Shown here: positions 16,474 through 24,045 of the stretch, one piece after another | Layout of the letters: every line of letters begins with the position of its first letter | How positions within the stretch are numbered: the stretch's first letter is position 1 | Assembly (NCBI GenBank): GCA_963801195.1 | Contig: CAWDDX010000005.1 | Coordinates: 186,001 to 250,000 of the forward strand | Reading direction: 5' to 3' | Source of the DNA: SZUA-36 sp963801195 | GTDB taxonomy: Bacteria; Pseudomonadota; Gammaproteobacteria; Xanthomonadales; SZUA-36 | Length of the DNA stretch: 64,000 bases | Position numbers and translations under genes: made by a program | The notes under the pieces: generated by a model | What the model was told of the DNA's origin: nothing | Database searches by the model: none | What the model saw: the letters and a program-made list of their open reading frames with translations, nothing else

Positions 16474-18014
16474 ACCGGGGCCTCTTTTTCAGAAAGCAGT
16501 TTCTTGTCGAGTTTACCGATGGCGGTCAACGGCATCGCGTCGAGAACGGTGTAAATACGCGGCAGCTTGTACTTTGCCAGCCTTTCGGTGAGAAAAGATT
16601 TCAGTTCGGCTTCATCAAAACCGGCGTCCACCACCAGGAAGGCCCTGCCGACCTCACCCCAGGTAGCGTGGGGTACGCCGACCACGGCCGCCTCTGCTAC
16701 CTGCGGGTGAGCCAGCAACACCGACTCGATCTCGGCGGGGTACACGTTTTCCCCGCCGGAAATAAACATCTCCTTCGATCGGCCGAGGATCGAGTAACAG
16801 CCGTCACGGTCGCGCCTGGCGATGTCACCGGTGTGCAGCCAGCCGTCGCGGATGGTCCGGGCCGTGGCTTCGGGGTTATTCCAGTAACCCGCGATGACAT
16901 GCGGACCGCGGATCAGCAATTCGCCTTCGATACCGTCTGCGCAGGTGTCACCGTCGTCATCGATGATCTTCATGTCGATGTGAAAGATCGGGTAACCGAC
17001 GCTGCCGACCTTTTTCTGCACCAGTTCCGGCGGAAGCCAGAAATTGTTGCCGGATGCCTCCGTGAGCCCGTAGCCCATCTTGAAGTCGACGCCCTTGTCC
17101 CAGAATTTCTGCATGACCGGAAGCGGGCAGGGCGCACCGCCGCTGATGACGAGTTCCAGTTTTGAGAAATCGGCGGCCGCCCACCTGGGGTGATCCTGGA
17201 GCATCTGGAACATCGTCGGCACCGCGACATAGTGGGTGATGCCGGCGTGCTCGACGAGGTCGAAAGTCTCATCCGCGCTGAAGCCGGAACACAGGATCGT
17301 CGTACCACCGGTATGCACCAGCGGCGCCATGAAGATATTCGGACCGCCGATGTGAAAGAACGGAAGCTGCACCGCGGCCTTGTGCTGTCCGTTGATACCC
17401 CACGAGGTGATGGTATTCACACTGTTCCAGGTGACATTGCCGTGGGTCAGGACGGCGCCCTTGGGAAGACCGGTCGTGCCGCCGGTGTAGTAGATACCCC
17501 ACGGGTCGTCCATTGTCAGTTGCGGCGCTTCGGGTGTTGCTGCGGACATCGTTTCGCGTTCCGCGAAATCGCGCTCACCCGGACCCGGCGAGGCCATGGC
17601 CACGACGTGTTCAACCGTCGTCAGCGAGGGTTTGAGTTGATTGACCTGCGATTGCCAGTCCTGGCTATAGATGAGAACCCCGGGCGCGCCACTTTCGATA
17701 ATACCCTGCAATTCAAACGGGGTGAGGCGCCAATTCAGGTTTTGCAGCATGGCGCCGATTTTTGGCGCCGCCCAGAACAGGTCGAGGTACTCGCTCCGGT
17801 TGGAAGCATAAACGGCGACCCGGTCACCTTTGCCTACACCGAGACTCAAGAGGTAGTTGGCCGTGCGGTTGACCCGTACGTTCCATTCGGCGAAGGTGGT
17901 TTCCGTCTTCGATACGTAGTCGATGAGCCCGATACGTCCGGGCGTCAGCTTCGAGCGTTTCTCGAGCCAGTCGGTCACGGAATGAGATGGCTCGAATATG
18001 TTGCCGGTCCCCAT
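16470..18014 (-). CDS. AMP-dependent acyl-CoA ligase (second copy)
   Basis: 514 residues, ANL family: IYYTGGTTGLPKGAVLTHGN near residue 170, MGYGLTEASGNNF, DGWLHTGDIARRDRDGCYSI, KEMFISGGENVYPAEIE and the C-terminal catalytic lysine in TAIGKLDKK. It makes acyl-CoA from a free acid in the cytosol. The ATG at 18014 lies 40 bases inside the end of the ketosynthase gene and has GGGAG nine bases upstream. The operon order ketosynthase - ligase - hydrolase suggests that hydrolase product or an imported acid is activated here. It is only moderately similar to the ligase at 9929-11449, so a different chain type is likely. Confidence 0.88.
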   Translation of the reverse strand: MGTGNIFEPSHSVTDWLEKRSKLTPGRIGLIDYVSKTETTFAEWNVRVNRTANYLLSLGVGKGDRVAVYASNRSEYLDLFWAAPKIGAMLQNLNWRLTPFELQGIIESGAPGVLIYSQDWQSQVNQLKPSLTTVEHVVAMASPGPGERDFAERETMSAATPEAPQLTMDDPWGIYYTGGTTGLPKGAVLTHGNVTWNSVNTITSWGINGQHKAAVQLPFFHIGGPNIFMAPLVHTGGTTILCSGFSADETFDLVEHAGITHYVAVPTMFQMLQDHPRWAAADFSKLELVISGGAPCPLPVMQKFWDKGVDFKMGYGLTEASGNNFWLPPELVQKKVGSVGYPIFHIDMKIIDDDGDTCADGIEGELLIRGPHVIAGYWNNPEATARTIRDGWLHTGDIARRDRDGCYSILGRSKEMFISGGENVYPAEIESVLLAHPQVAEAAVVGVPHATWGEVGRAFLVVDAGFDEAELKSFLTERLAKYKLPRIYTVLDAMPLTAIGKLDKKLLSEKEAPV

Positions 18015-19033
18015 TGCACTATTGCTCCCGCCCAGACGTAGCCGATACCCGCGGCGATAATGGCCATCGTGTCACCCGCTTTGAGACGGCCCTGTTCGAT
18101 ACCGGCCTCGATGTTGATGATGGCGTCCTGCTCACCGATATGGCCCACATTGGACATATATACACTTTGATCCTCCCTGAGACCAAGGTGTTCGAGCATC
18201 TCGCGATGACCCGAAGGCTTGACCAGGGACATATTGAAGAAATCGATATCACTGCGCTGATAGGGTGTGCCGTCACTTTTCAAACCCGATTTCTCGAGTG
18301 CGGCATCGGTACAGGTCAGCCAGTTTTTGATCGAGACTTCGCCGAGACGCGCTTTCATGGCTTCGGGCTCGACCAGTCTGAATTTGAATCCGCCCTCGTT
18401 GACCGCGGCGTCCGTCGGGTGTTGAACGGTGCCGCTGGCCGGTACGATGACGTGACGGCTCATGGACCCGTCCGCGATCAGGTGCATGCCGAGCACGCGG
18501 TTTTCGAACCAGTCGCGTTTCACAATCATCGCCCCGGCGCCGGCGCCGATGTTGAACAGGAAAGAGGTGTTGATGTCAGTGAGGTCGATGAAATGCGAGG
18601 TCGCATAACCGCCACCGATCAGAATCGTATTGACCGTAGGGTCATCGGCCATCAGGCCCCTGGCGAGTTGCAGGGCGGCAATGGTGGTTGCACAACGGGT
18701 GTGGACATCCATGCCCCAGGCGTTTTTTGCGCCGACTTTGTGAGCGAGATCAATGGCGCTTGTCCACAGCAGGTATTCGCGCCACTCCTCGGTGGTGCCG
18801 AGTACAACATCGATCTCCAGCGGGTCGATTCCCGCCTTTTCAATGGCCTTTCGCGCCGCGCGCAATGCCATCTCATTGGGGTGGACCTTCGGGTCCGCCA
18901 CGAATTTGCGCTCGATCCCCAGCTTTTCCCTGACCACCCATTCGGGTAGCCCGCTCTGCCTGGCGATCTCCTTCGCGGTGACGTAAGTCTCTGGAAAGTA
19001 CGTACCGGTGGAGACAATACCCATACTTGTCAT
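17975..19033 (-). CDS. ketoacyl synthase III (FabH-like, thiolase superfamily)
   Basis: 352 residues from the ATG at 19033, preceded by AAAGGAATTCGC; a longer reading to 19123 has no ribosome site. KAS III marks are visible: MGIVSTGTYFPETYV start, active-site Cys in HTRCATTIAALQLARG, His in LVKPSGHREMLE and the Asn in YMSNVGHIGEQD. It condenses, or in reverse cleaves, acyl chains on CoA or ACP. Its placement at the head of a catabolic-looking operon under the TetR sites argues against housekeeping FabH; an acyl-transfer or thiolytic role in degradation is possible. The sequence does not resemble OleA closely. Confidence 0.82.
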   Translation of the reverse strand: MTSMGIVSTGTYFPETYVTAKEIARQSGLPEWVVREKLGIERKFVADPKVHPNEMALRAARKAIEKAGIDPLEIDVVLGTTEEWREYLLWTSAIDLAHKVGAKNAWGMDVHTRCATTIAALQLARGLMADDPTVNTILIGGGYATSHFIDLTDINTSFLFNIGAGAGAMIVKRDWFENRVLGMHLIADGSMSRHVIVPASGTVQHPTDAAVNEGGFKFRLVEPEAMKARLGEVSIKNWLTCTDAALEKSGLKSDGTPYQRSDIDFFNMSLVKPSGHREMLEHLGLREDQSVYMSNVGHIGEQDAIINIEAGIEQGRLKAGDTMAIIAAGIGYVWAGAIVQWGPATYSSHLIP

Positions 19034-19102
19034 GCGAATTCCTTTCCTCAGTGTTCTCGTGATCGCAGGCGGCTGTATTTGTAAGACGGTATAAAATAAC
19101 AT

Positions 19103-19121
19103 GAAACCTGATTCAGGTCTC
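19103..19121. promoter_or_regulatory. candidate TetR operator (ketosynthase leader)
   Basis: GAAACCTGATTCAGGTCTC, a 9-1-9 inverted repeat with one mismatch, 70 bases before the ketosynthase start and matching the sites at 12047 and 19187. Its place within the probable leader would block elongation or a second promoter. Confidence 0.6.
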
Positions 19122-19186
19122 ATGCTAAGTTAAGAATGTGACAACCGCAAGCAGCGCTCTCAGGTACTTTAATCACATTGTAACTT

Positions 19187-19205
19187 GAAACTTGATTCAA
19201 GTTTC
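19187..19205. promoter_or_regulatory. candidate TetR operator (perfect palindrome)
   Basis: GAAACTTGATTCAAGTTTC is a perfect 9-1-9 inverted repeat between the leftward ketosynthase operon and the rightward TonB receptor, adjoining the promoter-like block shared with tetR. It is the best-conserved of the three copies and could control both directions. Confidence 0.65.
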
Positions 19206-19236
19206 ATCATGTTGCATACTCTGAATTGATGGCAAG
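19193..19236 (-). promoter_or_regulatory. leftward promoter-like block shared with 12053-12097
   Basis: Read leftward: TTGCCATCAATTCAGAGTAT, then GCAACATGATGAAAC, then the operator. It matches the block before tetR over about 44 bases with five substitutions and one gap. It would drive the ketosynthase operon with a leader of about 150 bases. Confidence 0.5.
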
Positions 19237-19353
19237 GCCTGCTCCTTTCGCTATGCTCGGGGACAGGACGATAGCCTGATCACAATATAGGGCACACGAG
19301 ATCAACAGGCCGGCAGAGACCGGTTTTGAATCACACTGGATGGAGATGAAATA

Positions 19354-21717
19354 ATGCAGACGGAACAGAATAAGCGGAATGGCAAGCCCGCATGGCGTCA
19401 GTTGGTTCTGGGTATTGCGGTAGCGCTCGGAACGGTAACGCTGATTCCGGCAACGGCGCTCGCGCAGGAAGAATTACCGAGTGGTGACGGCGATTATGCG
19501 CTTGAGGAAGTCATCGTTACGGCAACCCGCCGGGAAGAGAGCCTGATGGAAGTACCGATCGCGGTCACCGCGATATCCGGTGAGGAACTTGTCGAGTTCG
19601 GCATGCTGGATATTACCTTTGTAGAGCAGATGACCCCCAACACGACGCTGAAGGTATCACGTGGCACCAATACCACGCTGACCGCATTTATCCGTGGCGT
19701 CGGCCAGCAGGACCCGGTGCCGGGTTTCGAGTCCGGTGTCGGCATCTACCTCGACGACGTTTACCTGAATCGCCCGCAGGCCGGGGTCATGGATATCTAT
19801 GACGTCGAGCGCATCGAAGTGCTGCGTGGTCCGCAGGGCACGCTCTATGGCCGCAACACCATCGGCGGCGCCATCAAGTACGTGACCAAGCGTCTGAACC
19901 CGGATCGTGCTGAAGTCAGTACGCGGCTTTCCTATGGCACTTACAACATGCTCGACTTCGTCGCGTCCGGTTCATTGCCTGTCAATGACACCTTTCGGGT
20001 CGGCGCATCATTTGCCAGTTTCAACCGTGATGGTTATGGCGACAATCTCTATCTGACCAACCTGGAAAACTACAATAAGGACTCAGTGGGCGTCAGGTTC
20101 AGCGCCGAGTGGGAACCCACCGCGGACGTCTTCGTCAAGTTTTCCTATGACTACATCGATGATGATTCCGATCCGAAACAGGGGCATCGCCTGACGCCGG
20201 CGTTAAAGTCAGGTAACCAGGTCCTGGGCAATGTTTACGACACCGAGGCCGGGCTGAACTTCCCCAAGCAGTCGGTGAAAGCGTCGGGTTATTCGTTGTC
20301 GGCGCAATGGAATGCCAGCGACCTGCTGACGATTAAAAACATCCTCGCCTACCGCGATGACGAGACCTGGACACCGATCGACTTCGACAGCCTGCCGGTG
20401 GAGGATCTCGATGTACCCGGTGTCTATAAAAACAACCAGTTTTCCGAAGAACTGCAGTTCTTGTTCTCGGCCGACCGCTGGAACGGCATTGCCGGTTTCT
20501 ATTACCTCGATGCGGATGCGGCCGTCGATTTTGACGTGCTTCTTTACCAACTCGGCGCGCTCTACGGCTTACCGGGCTACAATGCCGCCACCTCCGGCGA
20601 CGTCAATACCAAGACCTGGTCGGTCTATGGCGACTTCACTTACGAGATTACCGACCAGTGGAGCGTGTCTGTGGGTGGCCGCTATACCTCGGACAAACGC
20701 ACTTCAACGGTTTTGAGACAGACCAAGCTCAACGGCGCCTCCGCTGTATTCGGCGGCAGTGGCGTTGCGATTGCGACCACGTCCGACTTCCACGGCTCGG
20801 AAACCTTTACCAAGTTTACCCCAAGGGTTGCCATTGACTGGACACCGAACGACGATCAACTTCTGTATGCATCCTATAGCCAGGGGTTCAAGGGCGGCAG
20901 TTTTGACCCGCGTGGCCAGACCTCGGTTGCACCGGACCTCGATGGCGACGGCACGGTCAGCGAAGAAGAAATTTTCGACTTTATGAAGTTTGATCCGGAA
21001 ACCGTCGACACCATCGAGTTAGGCTGGAAAACCACCGCGATGCAGGGCCGTGTGGATTCGAAGCTGGCGGTGTTCTTTTCCAGGTACACCGACGTGCAGA
21101 TTCCCGGATCCTATGGTTACGATACCAATGGCGATGGCACCAATGATACCTTCATCGGTATCACATCGAATGCCGGTAAGGCGGACATCAACGGTGTCGA
21201 GTGGGAGGGTAATGCGATCCTGGCGAACGATTTCGGTAACGGCAACGGTAACGAATTACGTCTCGGCTGGGCTGTTGGTTATATCGATGCGCAGTACAAG
21301 GAGTTCGTTGACGCTTTCGGTGTCGATGTGGCGGATGACCGCGTTTTCCAGAACACACCGGAATGGACGGCCACCGGCATACTGACCTACTCCACCCCGA
21401 CCAACCTTTTCGGAACGCCGGGGATGTTTTCCATGATCAACACCATTGCCTACCGCGATGACACCAGCCAGTTCGAGGTCCCGAATGAATACCTCGACCA
21501 GTCGGCGTACACCCTTTGGGACCTGGACTTCGTCTGGACGCAGGACGAGGGACACTGGAGCGCCGGTATCCATGGCAAAAACCTGACCGACAAGGAGTAC
21601 AAGGTGGCCGGATACTATTTCCCGGTCACGGGCGGCCTGGGTCTGGAGGATAACATCACCGCTTTTTATGGCAACCCGCGCCAGGTGTGGGTCACCGTTC
21701 AGTACAACTGGTTTTGA
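19354..21717 (+). CDS. TonB-dependent outer-membrane receptor
   Basis: 787 residues. A signal peptide ends near ATALAQ; the TonB box is EEVIVTATRREES at about residues 50-62; the plug domain follows (IPFEDVER-type segment IYDVERIEVLRGPQGTLYGR near residue 150), then the 22-strand barrel ending in the aromatic VTVQYNWF. GGAG lies eight bases before the ATG. It is of the type found in sphingomonads and marine gammaproteobacteria that imports aromatic, terpenoid or sugar-like substrates, not obviously siderophores. The TetR operators upstream and the permease gene downstream suggest that it imports the substrate of this island. Confidence 0.92.
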   Translation: MQTEQNKRNGKPAWRQLVLGIAVALGTVTLIPATALAQEELPSGDGDYALEEVIVTATRREESLMEVPIAVTAISGEELVEFGMLDITFVEQMTPNTTLKVSRGTNTTLTAFIRGVGQQDPVPGFESGVGIYLDDVYLNRPQAGVMDIYDVERIEVLRGPQGTLYGRNTIGGAIKYVTKRLNPDRAEVSTRLSYGTYNMLDFVASGSLPVNDTFRVGASFASFNRDGYGDNLYLTNLENYNKDSVGVRFSAEWEPTADVFVKFSYDYIDDDSDPKQGHRLTPALKSGNQVLGNVYDTEAGLNFPKQSVKASGYSLSAQWNASDLLTIKNILAYRDDETWTPIDFDSLPVEDLDVPGVYKNNQFSEELQFLFSADRWNGIAGFYYLDADAAVDFDVLLYQLGALYGLPGYNAATSGDVNTKTWSVYGDFTYEITDQWSVSVGGRYTSDKRTSTVLRQTKLNGASAVFGGSGVAIATTSDFHGSETFTKFTPRVAIDWTPNDDQLLYASYSQGFKGGSFDPRGQTSVAPDLDGDGTVSEEEIFDFMKFDPETVDTIELGWKTTAMQGRVDSKLAVFFSRYTDVQIPGSYGYDTNGDGTNDTFIGITSNAGKADINGVEWEGNAILANDFGNGNGNELRLGWAVGYIDAQYKEFVDAFGVDVADDRVFQNTPEWTATGILTYSTPTNLFGTPGMFSMINTIAYRDDTSQFEVPNEYLDQSAYTLWDLDFVWTQDEGHWSAGIHGKNLTDKEYKVAGYYFPVTGGLGLEDNITAFYGNPRQVWVTVQYNWF

Positions 21718-21741
21718 TGTTTGAAACCGGCTGATCAAAGG

Positions 21742-21770
21742 ACGGCGCAGCAATTGCTGCGCCGTTTTCC
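21742..21770 (+). terminator. Rho-independent terminator after the TonB receptor
   Basis: A perfect 24-base palindrome (arms ACGGCGCAGCAA and TTGCTGCGCCGT) followed by TTTCC. It separates the receptor from the permease, so the permease at 21785 may need read-through or its own promoter. Confidence 0.75.
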
Positions 21771-21784
21771 TTTACACTGAAAAA

Positions 21785-23062
21785 ATGCAAAAAACCGCCC
21801 TGACAGAAGGACAGCACCCGGTCACCAACCGTGCCTACGTGCTGTTTATCCTGGTCGTGGTCTACACCTTCAATTTCATCGACCGCCAGATCGTCGGTAT
21901 CCTGGCGGTGCCGATCAAGGCCGACCTGTTGCTCACCGACAGCCAGTTAGGCCTGATGGGCGGCCTGGCGTTTGCACTTTTCTACACCGGCCTCGGAATA
22001 CCTGTGGCCATGCTCGCCGACCGTTTCAGCCGCACCTGGATCATGACAATCGCGCTGGTCATATGGAGTGGCATGACCGCCGCATCCGGTCTGGCGACCA
22101 ATTTCTGGCAGTTGTTCAGCGCCCGCCTGGGCGTGGGCGTGGGCGAGGCGGGTGGTGTCGCGCCGGCCTATTCGCTGATTTCCGATTACTTTCCACCCGA
22201 TCAGCGCGCACGGGCCATGAGCGTCTATTCCTTTGGTATCCCGATCGGCAGCGCCATCGGCATTGTTTTTGGCGGTATCATCGCCAGCCTGATCAACTGG
22301 CGCTGGGCGTTTTTCATCGTCGGTATCGCGGGTATCATCGTCGCCCCGATATTCAGATTGACCCTCAAGGAACCGCCGCGGGGAGGCTTTGACCGCAAGC
22401 GCGAAATCGTTAAAGCGCCGAACCTGGCGCTGATCATACGTACGCTGATGACAAAACCGAGTTTCTGGTTGCTGTCGCTGGGTGCCTCGTTCTCATCGAT
22501 GATGGGTTACGGCTTGTTTTTCTGGTTGCCGTCGTTTTTGGTCCGCAGTCACGACCTGACGCTGCTCAATGCCTCGCTGTTCTACGGCGCCATTTTGTTG
22601 CTGGGCGGACTGGCCGGGATCTGGACGGGCGGCTGGCTGGGCGACCGCTTCGGACAGGACAAACGTGCGCAATTCGCGCGCATTCCGGCCTTCGCTTTTC
22701 TGTGCGCGGTGCCGTTTTACGTTTTGGCGATACTCTCGCCGACGCTGACCCTGACGTTTTTTGTTTTGCTGGTGCCCACAGCGTTGGGACTGGCCTGGCT
22801 GGGTCCGGTGATCTCGGCCATACAGCACCTGGTCAGGCCGGATATGCGCGCCACCGCATCGGCCATTTTTCTGTTTATCAACAACCTGATCGGCATCGGT
22901 CTGGGCACCTACGCCATCGGCGCCCTTTCCGACGGCTTGAGGGTGCAGTTCGGCGATGAATCCCTGCGCTACTCGATCCTCGCCGGCACGGCTTTTTATA
23001 TCATTGCCGCGACGCTGTTCCTGCTTGCGTCGCGCTGGCTCGATCGCGACTGGGAAGGCTGA
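21785..23062 (+). CDS. MFS transporter, spinster-like
   Basis: 425 residues with about 12 hydrophobic helices. The first helix YTFNFIDRQIVGILAVPIK, the loop ADRFSRTWIM after helix 2 and RLGVGVGEAGGVAPAYSLIS in helix 4-5 are marks of the spinster-like MFS group. It lies in the inner membrane and likely carries an organic acid or hydrophobic compound into the cytosol. Position after the TonB receptor and before the SDR gene supports a role in uptake of the island's substrate; direction and substrate are inference. Confidence 0.86.
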   Translation: MQKTALTEGQHPVTNRAYVLFILVVVYTFNFIDRQIVGILAVPIKADLLLTDSQLGLMGGLAFALFYTGLGIPVAMLADRFSRTWIMTIALVIWSGMTAASGLATNFWQLFSARLGVGVGEAGGVAPAYSLISDYFPPDQRARAMSVYSFGIPIGSAIGIVFGGIIASLINWRWAFFIVGIAGIIVAPIFRLTLKEPPRGGFDRKREIVKAPNLALIIRTLMTKPSFWLLSLGASFSSMMGYGLFFWLPSFLVRSHDLTLLNASLFYGAILLLGGLAGIWTGGWLGDRFGQDKRAQFARIPAFAFLCAVPFYVLAILSPTLTLTFFVLLVPTALGLAWLGPVISAIQHLVRPDMRATASAIFLFINNLIGIGLGTYAIGALSDGLRVQFGDESLRYSILAGTAFYIIAATLFLLASRWLDRDWEG

Positions 23063-23089
23063 ACGGTCCGGGAAGAATTGGAGGTGAGT

Positions 23090-23833
23090 ATGGGTATGCT
23101 GGAAAAGAAAGTCGTTATTGTAACCGGCGGAGCACAGGGCATCGGCGTGTGTGCGGCCGAACGTTTTGCCGAGGAAGGCGCCGTCGTCGCGATCTGGGAT
23201 TTCAACGCCGGGAAGGGCGCTGCTGCCGAATCGCAACTCAGGGGCAAGGGTCATGACGTGCGTTTCCAGCAGGTCAACGTCACCGACATGGATTCCGTCA
23301 GGACGGCGGTTGAAGTGTTGTTAAAGGAAACCGGCAGGATCGACGTGCTGGTCAACAACGCCGGCATCACGCGTGATGCAAGCCTGTTGAAAATGACCGA
23401 GGAACAATGGCAACAGGTCCTGGACGTCAACCTCGGCGGTGTATTCCACTGCACCAAGGCCGTCGCCCCGGTGATGGTGGAGCAAAAGTCCGGTTGCATC
23501 ATCAATACCTCATCGGTGGTCGGCCTGTATGGCAACTTCGGCCAGACCAACTACGTCGCGACCAAGTCCGGCGTCATCGGCATGACCAGGGTCTGGGCGC
23601 GCGAACTCGGACGCAAGGGCATCCGTGTCAATGCCGTTGCCCCCGGCTTCATCGCCACCGACATGGTCGGGACCATCCCTGCGAACGTCATCGAACAGTT
23701 TGTCGAAAAAACGCCGCTGGCGCGTATGGGAGAGCCCGTGGACATCGCCAATGCCTACGTGTTTCTGTCCTCCGATCTCGCAGGTTTCATCAGCGGTACG
23801 GTGCTCAGCGTGGATGGCGGACTGGTCATCTGA
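23090..23833 (+). CDS. short-chain dehydrogenase/reductase, FabG-like
   Basis: 247 residues. The NAD(P)-binding motif TGGAQGIGVCAAE, NNAGITRDASLLKMT, and the Ser-Tyr-Lys triad (INTSSVVGLYGNFGQTNYVATK) are intact. FabG-like enzymes interconvert 3-oxo and 3-hydroxy acyl thioesters. I chose the ATG at 23090 since GGAGG lies five bases upstream. It is 27 bases behind the permease gene and likely cotranscribed. With the MaoC hydratase at 9555-9932 it would give the 3-hydroxy/3-oxo step of a beta-oxidation-like route. Confidence 0.87.
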   Translation: MGMLEKKVVIVTGGAQGIGVCAAERFAEEGAVVAIWDFNAGKGAAAESQLRGKGHDVRFQQVNVTDMDSVRTAVEVLLKETGRIDVLVNNAGITRDASLLKMTEEQWQQVLDVNLGGVFHCTKAVAPVMVEQKSGCIINTSSVVGLYGNFGQTNYVATKSGVIGMTRVWARELGRKGIRVNAVAPGFIATDMVGTIPANVIEQFVEKTPLARMGEPVDIANAYVFLSSDLAGFISGTVLSVDGGLVI

Positions 23834-23849
23834 GTTTACCCCGCCGGAC

Positions 23850-23863
23850 TTGATCCAGATCAC
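23850..23863. promoter_or_regulatory. FNR/DNR-like box
   Basis: TTGATCCAGATCAC matches the FNR consensus TTGATNNNNATCAA at nine of ten positions. It lies about 185 bases before the oxidoreductase gene at 24046. The encoded 2-oxoacid oxidoreductase carries many Fe-S clusters, so anaerobic induction would make sense. Confidence 0.4.
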
Positions 23864-24045
23864 CTTAGAGTGAGGGTCCGGGTGTAAAGAAATGCCCTTC
23901 GGGTTAAAATACCGGGTGCGGTGAGTTCACCGTTCCGGTCTCATCATGTGATGATTTGACTGCTTATTCAGACCTCGACCGGGGCACCCGCCGCTAAGCT
24001 TTCCAGTGTTTAATCGAGCACAAAGAGAGGATAGAAATCGCCGCG

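Larger units (their letters stand above)
19034..19353. other. divergent control region between ketosynthase operon and TonB receptor
   Basis: 320 bases without a gene. It holds two TetR-type palindromes (19103-19121 and 19187-19205), the promoter-like block shared with the tetR promoter (19193-19236), and an ATG-proximal GGAG for the TonB receptor. Nothing else is recognised. Confidence 0.6.

Noticed and set aside
16470..17975. OleA-OleC-OleB-type olefin/beta-lactone operon from the ketosynthase, AMP ligase and alpha/beta hydrolase order
   Set aside because: The hydrolase nucleophile is Ser (GNSLGG), not the Asp of OleB; the ligase keeps the C-terminal lysine typical of acyl-CoA ligases; and the ketosynthase does not read like OleA.
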